The translations under genes were made by a program, and so were the position numbers. 64,000 nt of DNA from Euleptes europaea (Eukaryota > Chordata > Lepidosauria > Squamata > Sphaerodactylidae), in assembly GCF_029931775.1 (NCBI RefSeq), contig NC_079320.1, positions 41,829,521 to 41,893,520 on the forward strand. The letters are read 5' to 3'. Numbering within the stretch: the stretch's first letter is position 1; each line of letters begins with the position of its first letter. Shown here piece after piece: positions 58,801-64,000 of the stretch. The notes under the pieces are model-generated. The model did not search any database, was not told where the DNA came from, and saw nothing but the letters and a program-made list of their open reading frames with translations.

Positions 58801-61690
58801 TGCCACCTCTTAAAGGCACAGCACTTGTATCCAGGAAAAGGTGGCAACCCCAAGTGAAAGAGTGTGGCAGCGTGGGTGAGAGAAGAAAGGCAAAGTAGGA
58901 AGTGGAATGACAACTTGCTCAATAAGCACCTACTTTACATTTATCTCCAACTGAATACTGCATGCCAGCAGCAATAGAAAAATCTCGCTTTTGCTGATCT
59001 GCAAGCACAAATAAAATGTGTGATATACCATTTGGTAGATGCAAGAAAAAATGCTTCATTCCCACTCCCCACCAGGGTTCTCCTCTCAAAGACTAGACTT
59101 TACCTCGTTTTGATCGTTGCCAGTTGGCATATTCAGTATTGTGGTAAACTGATGGATTGAGTGACTGAAGAACTTTTGTAGACAAGGAGATGGAGGCAGG
59201 TTTTTCATTTTTGGGACTCTGTTGTGCAAAAAAAGAATATTCAGAGCAACAGGTCACAACAACATTGCATGGATGTGAACGAATTAAACAGGACTGAGAA
59301 CATTGTCGGCGGCATCAATTTTTAAATCAACACCACACATGCAAGCATCTACGTATAAATAACATTTTATAATATTACTAGACAATATCTCTCATGACAG
59401 TTAGTCAAAAGCAACAGCCAGATGTACTTATTTTGTTCCATCCCTGGTTAGCATAACAAGCATGCCAACTGAACAGAACACAATGAATCACTGCTTAACA
59501 ACCAAAATGATTTGTTTCCCTTTTCTGATGATGTTTAATAGTTTGACTAAAGGAGCAAACCATTTTCTCCTCAAAAGGCATATACAACAGTGCAAGAAAA
59601 CCAGGCAATCTTACATCCCACCAAAATCTTACAATTCAGTGAGATGCAAATAATGTCTGGTTCATATCTTGAAGCTTTAACTCACAAGGGCTTCTAAGTA
59701 AATATGCTAGCATCCTTCCAGGCAAGAAACAGAGATAGAGAACTTTGCACTATTAACGCAAATACCTTCTTGACCAGAGAGTTCAATCCATTCATATCAG
59801 TAGTTGTAGCCATTTTGCTTCTGTGAAAAGTAGAATAGGACAGAAGAAAATTCTGAGACAGGTAGGATCACTTTTATGGCGCTCTCCAGTTATCATTCTC
59901 CATTTTAACCTTACATTGATCAGTGAAATGTGGCAAATGTTAAGTACTCTCATTAAACTGTTTCCTTCTAAATTGACTTAATGACTCCCCTTGAAAGTCA
60001 GAACTTGCGGGGGAGGGGGGAGTAATTAAATCAAGTTAAAAAGAAACAATGCAATGGGAGTACTTGCATTTAAGACAATCAGACACATCAACTTCAGCAG
60101 CACTCAGGTATCTACAATCCAGTCGAGTTGGTTTGACTCAGTTGTAGATCAGACTGTTAAAATCTATCAACCCCCACCATCCATAGTTCACCCATCCTTT
60201 TAATACCTGAAATTAGAAACATCTGAAATTAGAAAAGCCATTGTCATTTACACCATCTACCTTAAATAAATCAAGCCTGAACTGACCCTATAAGCTAAAA
60301 TTACTAAACTGAGGCTATTGTACTTTGGTCACATTGTGTGTGTGTGTGTGTTAAGTGCCGTCAAGTCGCTTCCGACTCATGGCGACCCTATGAATGAAAG
60401 TCCTCCAAAATGTCCTATCTTTGACAGCCTTGCTCAGATCTTGCAAATTGAGGGCTGTGGCTTCCTTTATTGGTCACATTATGAAAAGGCAAGAGTCACT
60501 GGAAAAGACAATAATGCTAGGAAAAGTTGAAGGCAGCAGGAAAAGAGGAAACCCAACAAGAGATGGATTGACTCTGTAAAAGGAAGCCACAGCCCTCAAT
60601 TTGCAAGTTCTGAGTTAAGAATAGGACACTTTGGAGGACATTGATTCATAGGGTCACCATGAGTCGGAAACGACTTGACAGCACTTAACACACACATGCA
60701 AACACCTTAAATAAAGACAATGATGGAAAAGTTACCAAAGACAATGATTGAAAGGAAACAAGAAATCCTTCAACTCCTTAGCAAAACATGCTTGGAGGAG
60801 TTACAGGTGAGGATGTAATTTTGTTATCAAATTTACTCACAAGGTCCCTATTCTGTGAACACTTCTGACTGCACTCCTCTGCACTTGCTTGACAGTAAGT
60901 CCAAGTGACCTCAAATGGCTTTGCTTTGGAGTAAACTTGCACAAGAAGAGATCTAGGGCTATTTTAACTACTGCATCGCAATTAATGGTTTCCAGCTTAA
61001 CAGCTAAAGCAGTACCTTGTGTTTTGGGGTGGAGGAGGCAACCACTTGTATCTCATGTGCCATTCAAAATCCCGTTTCACTGAAGCACTTGGAAAAAAAT
61101 GAGGCACATTGCCATAAACTAAGATGGTCTCCTGCCACTCAAACAGGTCCTAGGAAGGACGCACCAGCACAGCAACAGGAGCAAGGACCGATTTTGTCAG
61201 ATCCTGTCATAAGGGCAACCCAAGAGCTGTTCCTTCCCATAAGCAACAAGATCCCCCAAAACGATCCTACTGATCACTACACAAGTACAGTGACTCATGG
61301 GATCTGAGGCTGCAGACATACAAGTGCTTTAAGAACAGAGACAAATCCGTCACCGATGTTCTTTCTCTGTCCAGTACTTATTTTAGATATATTTCTCCTC
61401 ACGGGGAGAAGGTCTTTAATGTTGTAAAATACGAACGTATAGTAGTTTCAAGAAGAAAGCAAAACATAATTTCCTTACATAAAAAAGTTTCAGTTCTCAT
61501 TCTGGGTTAATAACCGTAAATCCTTGACAGGTTTTAAATTTGCAGACTTACTCTATGTTTTCATCCTCTGAATCAGACTCTTCACAGCTCCCGCTGCCCT
61601 GCTTGTTCACATCAGGGGGGTTGAGCTCTTCTAGTGTTTTACCCACATCTATACCAAACACCTTCTCATACAGCAATTCATACAGAATAG
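42624..61690 (-). CDS. OTUD4: OTUD4 (OTU-family deubiquitinase), C-terminal ~950 residues in 15 exons
   Basis: OTUD4 is a cytoplasmic deubiquitinase that stabilises DNA-alkylation repair proteins, trims K63 chains in innate signalling and associates with RNA granules. Fifteen minus-strand exons with matching phases give about 952 residues, starting just after the OTU domain (ILYELLYEKVF) and ending in a stop at 42624-42626. Regions in order are: an acidic CK2-like patch EESDSEDEN, the equivalent of human S202/S204 whose phosphorylation switches on K63 activity; a Tudor-like segment (VGDKCK|VRLDHNGKFYNAH...VFVEELG); long low-complexity Pro/Ser/Gln-rich stretches; and a C-terminal RGG/RSR-rich tail (GRSKQFYNQTFGGGRR, SRGRPYRNERRR). 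The catalytic Cys/His exons were not found and should lie right of base 64,000. Transcription runs toward ABCE1, tail to tail. Confidence 0.95.
43884..43985 (-). repeat. Tail/body fragment of a tRNA-derived SINE near the OTUD4 last-exon acceptor
   Basis: AGGAGGCTGCCTTATACCAA, GTCAGAGCATCTGGGGCAG and CTGTCTACTCTGACAGG are related to the 16285-16505 family. It starts about 52 bases upstream of the last exon of OTUD4. Confidence 0.65.
44033..44270 (+). repeat. CORE-type SINE, second subfamily, in OTUD4 intron
   Basis: AGAGCCAATGTGGTACAATG, CAAGTTCAAATCCCCACTCT and GTCTTTGGGCAAGTCACACA, followed by GGGGATAAAATGAAGGAGG and AAATAAATA at the end. The layout is close to MIR/CORE-SINEs. Confidence 0.85.
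44621..44818 (-). repeat. 5S rRNA-derived SINE in OTUD4 intron
   Basis: A minus-strand copy with GACCTGGATAACCAGGCAAG, GCTAAGCAGGTTCGGCC and a poly(A)-like tail (plus T run at 44621-44629) instead of (CA)n. The duplications atgcaatcgc / atgcaatagc lie at 44611-44620 and 44819-44828. Confidence 0.85.
45000..45040 (-). CDS. OTUD4: OTUD4 41-nt exon: KNILRFFFNLGVK
   Basis: Acceptor GTTTTTAG|ATAAAA, donor TGAAG|GTAATG. The exon is too short to be found without homology. It matches human KNILRFFFNLGVK and joins LPN-D to AYSCPMW in frame. Confidence 0.94.
46055..46228. mobile_element. hAT-like MITE, OTUD4 intron
   Basis: It begins CATCGGTGTCGAATTCATTT and ends CATATGTTTGATACCCTTG, with the perfect duplication atgtatgt at 46047-46054 and 46229-46236. 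Confidence 0.87.
46942..47205 (-). CDS. OTUD4: OTUD4 exon: VPPQIPGPSVMPSSATGLDS to AEDLPN
   Basis: Acceptor TATCTTAG|GTGTTC, donor GAATG|GTAAGA (phase 1). It includes LQAVSQPLMPMSQTLNLYQD and PLYPGFPLNEKGER, the most conserved part of the Pro-rich region. Confidence 0.95.
47957..48160 (-). repeat. CORE-type SINE, second subfamily
   Basis: A minus-strand copy with AGTGTGTTGTAGTGGTTAAG, GTGTGAATCCCCACTC and GGTAACCTTGGGCTAGTAAC, and a 3' part resembling the 44033-44270 copy. Confidence 0.8.
48331..48425. repeat. Perfect 38-bp inverted repeat with 19-nt loop
   Basis: Arms 48331-48368 and 48388-48425 are exact reverse complements (left arm begins GGAGCAGCACCTTGAGAATC). It lies in the OTUD4 intron between the exons at 49457 and 47205 and would form a fully paired hairpin in the pre-mRNA. 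Confidence 0.97.
48820..49015. mobile_element. Possible hAT-like end in OTUD4 intron
   Basis: CAGAGTTTCTCAAATTGGGG and TCTCGGGACCCCAGG look like the head of a hAT family with CAGNG termini. The other end was not located with confidence. Confidence 0.4.
49457..49595 (-). CDS. OTUD4: OTUD4 exon: KLPELLPSVSHSPSPVFPEV to YGPT
   Basis: Acceptor TTTTACAG|AAATTG, donor AACAG|GTTGGC (phase 1). It matches human VSPEVHLTPAVPSLPATVPAWPSEP...FGPTG. Confidence 0.94.
49978..50055 (-). CDS. OTUD4: OTUD4 small exon: NREDYSDPAASPPSSHGDTQ SPPVEQ
   Basis: A 78-nt exon, acceptor ACTCGTAG|AATAGG (weak pyrimidine tract), donor AACAA|GTAAGA. It aligns loosely with human NITDDKYATVSSPS...CPSPAEQ. Phases fit on both sides. 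Confidence 0.82.
50150..50205 (-). CDS. OTUD4: OTUD4 small exon: LHLTQIPEDLKLQPGMPE
   Basis: A 56-nt exon, acceptor TATTGCAG|ACTTGC, donor CTGAG|GTAAAT. Called by phase fit between neighbours and position; the sequence is diverged from human. Confidence 0.82.
50345..50679 (-). repeat. Two CORE-type SINE fragments; the second is split by a hAT insertion
   Basis: The fragment at ~50345-50470 shows ACTGGCCCAAGGTCACCCAA. A second, ~50495-50679, shows AGGTAGGTCAGGCCCAAG and ends CTAGTCCAACAC. The rest of its head (CACTCTGCCATGCTGGCTCT) resumes after 51171. Confidence 0.75.
50680..51171. mobile_element. hAT-like MITE nested in a SINE and itself interrupted
   Basis: The ends CACGGGTGTCAAACTCATTT and CATATGTTTGACACCCTG are the 46055-46228 family. 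The body is broken at ~50716 by ~300 bases of another repeat (TATTTATTATTTCCATTTAT, GGGCTCATAGCGGCTTACAA) and resumes near 51023 (CATAACATAAATGTCACTTA). Confidence 0.83.
51172..51200 (-). repeat. Remaining head of the CORE-type SINE split by the hAT element
   Basis: CTCTATCCACTCTGCCATGC then TGGCTCTC is the outer end of the SINE that begins at ~50495. The flanking ctctatcc pairs with cttcatcc at 50672-50679 as the insertion duplication. Confidence 0.7.
51389..51533 (-). CDS. OTUD4: OTUD4 exon: NPSVSQVSTQTTGNRGRRKH to GAKEEK
   Basis: Acceptor TCTTTCAG|AATCCA, donor AAAAG|GTATCC (phase 1). It is a highly charged segment (KEEKEERRDK). About 11 Ser-rich residues that human has between PALS and NPC are missing at this junction. 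Confidence 0.92.
52103..52372 (+). repeat. tRNA-derived SINE, near full length, with 12-bp duplication
   Basis: It starts AGGAGCCCCGTGGCGCAGAG and contains GACCTGAGTTCAATCCTGAC; it ends GGGGACCTTTACCTT. The duplication acagaaagctat lies at 52091-52102 and 52373-52384. It is antisense within an OTUD4 intron. Confidence 0.9.
52546..52702 (-). CDS. OTUD4: OTUD4 exon: KMDRERVNDLDSASRDYFSL to EEAFPALS
   Basis: Acceptor TTTGTAG|AAAGAT, donor TTTCT|GTATGT. It matches human KPDRERVEDFDHTSRE...LSPEERREKQAIEES...DEQAFPALS. Confidence 0.94.
52886..53468. mobile_element. Fold-back element with GC-rich core (TACCGTATATAC ends)
   Basis: The ends TACCGTATATACCCGTGTAT and ATACGCGAGTATATACGGTA are inverted repeats, and GCGTATAAGCCGAG occurs several times. 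Near the left end is a hairpin, GTGCCTAATTT...AAATTAGGCAC. The right ~80 bases form a complete hairpin. Between them lies a ~400-base CpG-rich core with three ~90-base repeats (CCCAGGCAGGCCCCGCT). No transposase; class not assigned. Confidence 0.7.
53480..53709 (-). repeat. 5S rRNA-derived SINE in OTUD4 intron, near-intact
   Basis: A minus-strand copy that starts GCCCTGACCTGGATGACCCA and ends with a BovB-like tail and (CA)n. The 12-bp duplication actttctcacat lies at 53468-53479 and 53710-53721. It is inserted immediately beside the fold-back element at 52886-53468. Confidence 0.9.
54133..54304 (-). CDS. OTUD4: OTUD4 exon: ADGRGSKISNKLIKTPSARP to SLSQVA
   Basis: Acceptor TGTTACAG|ATGCAG, donor GCCAG|GTGAAT (phase 2). 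It corresponds to human VDYRGPKNPSKPIKAPSALP. It is quite diverged, as usual for the disordered middle of OTUD4. Confidence 0.92.
54523..55240 (+). repeat. Unclassified reptile retroposon tail, split by a BovB-type LINE
   Basis: Left part 54523-54552 (GTGTGGAATTCACTCCCAGT) continues at 54968 with ATATAGTGATGGCCATAAGA and ends GAAACAGGATGCTGAACTAG, CTGATCCGGCAGGGC. Same family as 57388-57727. Confidence 0.7.
54553..54959 (-). mobile_element. 5'-truncated RTE/BovB-type LINE inserted into another repeat
   Basis: A minus-strand open frame with KKADRKKIDSFEMWCWRRVL, TNQWVIDQIKPELTLEAKMT and GRPNKRWIDSIKEVTA. The duplication cccagtgg lies at 54545-54552 and 54960-54967. The interrupted host repeat resumes at 54968. 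Confidence 0.9.
55292..55416 (-). CDS. OTUD4: OTUD4 exon: HSVLLKNLKPLPQPSPVETW to GQIVQT
   Basis: Acceptor CCTTACAG|GCATTC, donor GACTG|GTAAGA (phase 1). It contains WNTVSGKKMKK, identical to the human core. Confidence 0.94.
56469..56789. mobile_element. hAT-like MITE with perfect 8-bp duplication, OTUD4 intron
   Basis: The terminal repeats CAGGGGTGGGGAAC / GTTCCCCACCTCTG differ at one base. The duplication atctaaag lies at 56461-56468 and 56790-56797. There is no coding capacity. Confidence 0.92.
57008..57108 (-). CDS. OTUD4: OTUD4 exon: VRLDHNGKFYNAHIQEVQSA to VEELGA
   Basis: Acceptor TCTCCATAG|GTGCGT, donor GCCAG|GTACGT (phase 2). It completes the Tudor-like barrel. Confidence 0.95.
57388..57727 (+). 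repeat. Unclassified reptile retroposon tail, uninterrupted copy
   Basis: TTGTGGCACTCCCTGCCCCA, GATGTGGTGATGGCTGCC and GGCCACTGTGTGAACAGACT, ending ATGGCTGTTCTTATGTTCTT. Probably the 3' end of a LINE-like element; class uncertain. Confidence 0.7.
57952..58130 (+). repeat. Reptile interspersed repeat ('GTAGCCATGTTAGTC' family)
   Basis: GGGGGGTAGCCATGTTAGTC, ACCAGTGGCACCCCAAAGAC and TAACAAAATTCATTTCAGCA. A related minus-strand fragment lies at 19881-19950 (GTGCTGCTGCTGGACTCTTG). Confidence 0.65.
58934..58998 (-). CDS. OTUD4: OTUD4 exon: QQKRDFSIAAGMQYSVGDKCK
   Basis: Acceptor TGCTTGCAG|ATCAGC, donor GTAAA|GTAGGT. The 65-nt exon opens the Tudor-like segment and matches human QQKRDYSIAAGLQYEVGDKC. 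Confidence 0.95.
59104..59218 (-). CDS. OTUD4: OTUD4 exon: SPKNEKPASISL to NWQRSKR
   Basis: Acceptor CACAACAG|AGTCCC, donor CGAG|GTAAAG (phase 1). It encodes STKVLQSLNPSVYHNTEYAN, like human SRKVLKSLNPAVYRNVEYE. Confidence 0.94.
59766..59820 (-). CDS. OTUD4: OTUD4 exon: SKMATTTDMNGLNSLVKK
   Basis: A 55-nt exon with acceptor TTTCACAG|AAGCAA and donor AAGAAG|GTATTT. It matches human SKTAAAAADVNGFKPL at the same place. Confidence 0.9.
60271..60703 (+). mobile_element. RTE/BovB-type LINE (outer), plus strand, split by a second copy
   Basis: It starts in the RT C-terminal region (AAGCCTGAACTGACCC) and ends CGACTTGACAGCACTTAACA then CACACA. The 12-bp duplication accttaaataaa lies at 60259-60270 and 60704-60715. 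Confidence 0.9.
60336..60469 (-). mobile_element. RTE/BovB-type LINE 3' end (inner), nested in the copy above
   Basis: A 134-bp minus-strand 3' end with (TG)n at its left edge. The 11-bp duplication ttggtcacatt lies at 60325-60335 and 60470-60480. Confidence 0.92.
61552..61690 (-). CDS. OTUD4: OTUD4 exon: ILYELLYEKVF to SDSEDENI
   Basis: Acceptor CCACTAG|CTATTC, donor ATAGA|GTAAGT (phase 2). The 139-nt exon follows the OTU domain in human (LLYELLYEKVF) and holds the acidic serine patch CEESDSEDEN. Confidence 0.94.
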
Positions 61691-62850
61691 CTAGTGGGGA
61701 TAAAAACAACAAACAAGATCTATTCATCACAAATATTCCAGTAACCGTTCCAGACCTACTAAGAGGCACACGTGAGATAGGAAGTAATGTGACAGGAAGA
61801 CAAGAGGCAGAGTAATGACCTCAACAGTGACACAGATCGGACCACAAGGAGCAGGCCAAGTGTGTCAGGGACAGGAAATATCCGCTGAACACAGCACCAC
61901 AAGGTATAAGGTAGTGAGGCACAAGGCAAGGAGGAATCTTCTTCATTAACTAAGCTCACCTGCTCCTCCTCTCAGCAAACATGCAGAGAGCAAGAGGAAG
62001 AATGGCACCCTTTCTCTATGCATGCACTCCAGCAGCAAAACAAACATGGCAGCTGTATAAGGGATCACAACTTAGCAGGTGAGATTCCTTAGGGTCATGA
62101 CCCATGCAGCGCAGTGCTACAGTCTCATTTTTAAAAAAACCCTAAAATTAGATTATTTTTGTAATTTAGTGAGAAAACTAGGGAGGATAAATGTAGACAG
62201 CAAAGGTTGCTTTTCAAAAGTACTAAACACCTGCTGTGTTTCATGTAGCTTTTGCAGTGGGTCTTAAATTACCAGCAAAAGAAACCAGAGTTAAAGAAAC
62301 ATGACCAACATTTGTATGGCATTTGGCCTAAGCAGGCTACAATTATCCCTCTGCCTACGTATACTGTAGAACAAACACTTGATGATCCACCTCCTTGGTA
62401 AACTTCAGTGTGTCTTCAAGACTTCAGGTAGGCAAAAGTAATTTCGGATTTCCCCAATACCTTCAGCCACAGCTGTAATAAAGTAATAACCTGGATAATC
62501 ATATTGTTTACGTATTTATGTAGAGGACTGATAAGCTGCCCCTCTGTAGACCTGCTCGAGGCAGCTTTACTCCTTCAAAATCTTCAATGAAGCAGGAGAC
62601 AGAAACAGCCATGGCTTCCACTGTTTCTTCCTGGGTCCTTTTGGCCATCCTTCCCCCTGCACCCTTGTTAAACACATCTACAGCCTTACTTTTCAAAGTG
62701 GGTCAGCTGGAGGGAAGACAAAAGGAATAACTGGGCGAAGCCACACCTGCTCAGCAGCCACTTCACTGGGGATTCTTAAAGCAAATCACCAGACTACATC
62801 CTTGCAACTATACTCAGAAACATGAGTCTCTAAGTTAGCATAAGATTCAC

Positions 62851-63132
62851 TCTCTCTCTTTTTTTGCCATCAAGTCACAGCCGACTTATGGCGACCCCCA
62901 GAGGGGTTTTCAAGGCAAGAGATGTTCAGAGGTGGTTTGCCATTGCCTGCCTCTGCGTCAGGAGCCTGGTATTCCTTGGAGGTCTCTCATCCAAATACTA
63001 GGCAGGGTAGGGGATGAGTGTGTGTGACTGGCCCAAGGTCACCCAGCATGCTTCCATGGCAGAGTGGGGATTTGAACCTGGGTTTCCCAGGTCCTAGTCT
63101 GACACCTTAACCACTACACTATGCTGACTCTC
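62851..63132 (-). repeat. Chimeric SINE: CORE/tRNA head joined to 5S-type body and BovB-like tail
   Basis: On the minus strand the first ~120 bases are the CORE-type head (AGTGTAGTGGTTAAGG, CCCAGGTTCAAATCCCCACT, GGGTGACCTTGGGCC). Sequence then passes directly into the 5S-SINE 3' half (TATTTGGATGAGAGACCTCC, GGGGGTCGCCATAAGTCGGC). One duplication, aagattcac, flanks the whole at 62842-62850 and 63133-63141, so it entered as one unit. Confidence 0.85.
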
Positions 63133-63666
63133 AAGATTCACCTGATAACTTCCTGAACCCTAGAATTTATGACAGAAAACTCAAATAAGCTTCCAGCACG
63201 CATAATACATATAAACAGAGACTACTGATAGAACTGCAGTAGAGATAAAAATTTAATCTATCAAAATGTTACTGTTTAAACAAGCTTGCAATCTAGCTAA
63301 CCCACATACATGCTTCTATTGTTCTGCAAAATGTGCAAAACAGAATCATTCAGGAGGGCATTCTTGTAGGAGAAGCAGTGGTATACTGGTTCAGCTCAAG
63401 AGGTGGCGTTTATTAGGGATGAAGTTTTCCCCATGCTGATGGTCTTGCTGCCTTAAGGAGATATGTTTGCACACGGTGTTCTTGTGTTTTCAAACACGTT
63501 CTACAATCCCAGCACAAGCATTATTTTGTTTTACTAGGAATCATTGCTGTTAAGATTCATACCTGTGATCTTCCTTGAGCTCCAGTGAGAAAAGGAGACT
63601 TTAAACTATGACAATGATAACGTTCATAATCTCTGCTACCAATTATTGTAAAAAAAAGAATTAACA

Positions 63667-63897
63667 TGTTTATTTACTTCATTTATACCCCACCTTTCTC
63701 TCTAGTGGGGACCCAAAGCAGCTTACAGCGTTCCCTCTCCTCCATTTTATCCTCACAACAACCCTGTGAGGTATCATAAGTCTGAGTGTGTGAGACTGGC
63801 CCCAGGTCATCCAGCAAGCTTCCAAGGCAGAGCAGGGATTCAAACCTGGGTAGTCCAGCCCTCTAATGACTACAAAACACTCGTTCTCATAACACAC
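63667..63897 (-). repeat. CORE-type SINE, second subfamily
   Basis: Minus strand: GTTTTGTAGTCATTAGAGG, CAGGTTTGAATCCCTGCTCT, GATGACCTGGGGCCAGTCTC and a 3' part GGGGTATAAATGAAGTAAAT. Confidence 0.82.
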
Positions 63898-64000
63898 TCC
63901 AGTGTTCAGTTGTGCGTGCAGAAGATTAACAGTGAGGGCAGCCTTGGAACACACGTTCTGTAAGCACAAGCGACCGTGGAAGGCGCAGGTAAACCCTTTG

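Noticed and set aside
63540-63600. Possible OTUD4 upstream exon (minus strand, donor-like CACAG|GTATGA)
   Set aside because: The translated sequence does not match the OTU domain or any known OTUD4 segment, so it was not called.

Overview
This is a vertebrate nuclear window, most likely from a squamate reptile and perhaps a gecko-like lizard. Three conserved genes are split into exons with GT-AG introns. The introns carry RTE/BovB-type LINE tails, tRNA-derived and CORE-type SINEs, SINEs derived from 5S rRNA that end in a BovB-like tail, and many short hAT-type elements. Species was inferred from this repeat mix only. I saw no LTR retroelement, virus-like element, CRISPR array or bacterial gene.

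The gene order is ANAPC10 (minus), ABCE1 (plus), OTUD4 (minus), the order I recall for the same block on human chromosome 4q31. Bases 1-19,150 hold the 5' part of ANAPC10: three coding exons (residues 1-109 of about 185), a probable 5' UTR exon and large introns. The last coding exon was not found and should lie left of base 1. Around 19,030-19,620 is a CpG-rich, head-to-head promoter shared by ANAPC10 and ABCE1. ABCE1 occupies about 19,290-39,430 and is complete: 17 coding exons add up to 1,800 nt, i.e. exactly 599 residues plus stop, with every exon phase fitting. OTUD4 runs the other way from the right edge to about 41,450: fifteen exons encode roughly 950 C-terminal residues. Its catalytic OTU-domain exons were not found and should lie beyond base 64,000. 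ABCE1 and OTUD4 are tail to tail.

The three products act in different housekeeping processes: ANAPC10 recognises substrates for the anaphase-promoting complex, ABCE1 splits ribosomes, and OTUD4 is a deubiquitinase and RNA-binding scaffold. They share neighbourhood, not a pathway, apart from the common ANAPC10/ABCE1 promoter.

No new multi-gene system is visible. The unusual items are: a perfect 38-bp inverted repeat with a 19-nt loop in an OTUD4 intron; a five-unit SINE array beside the shared promoter; a chimeric SINE joining a CORE/tRNA head to a 5S-type tail within one target-site duplication; BovB-in-BovB and three-level nested insertions with readable duplications; a GC-rich fold-back element that makes an intronic CpG cluster; and a three-residue change that adds a cysteine in the ABCE1 iron-sulphur domain.
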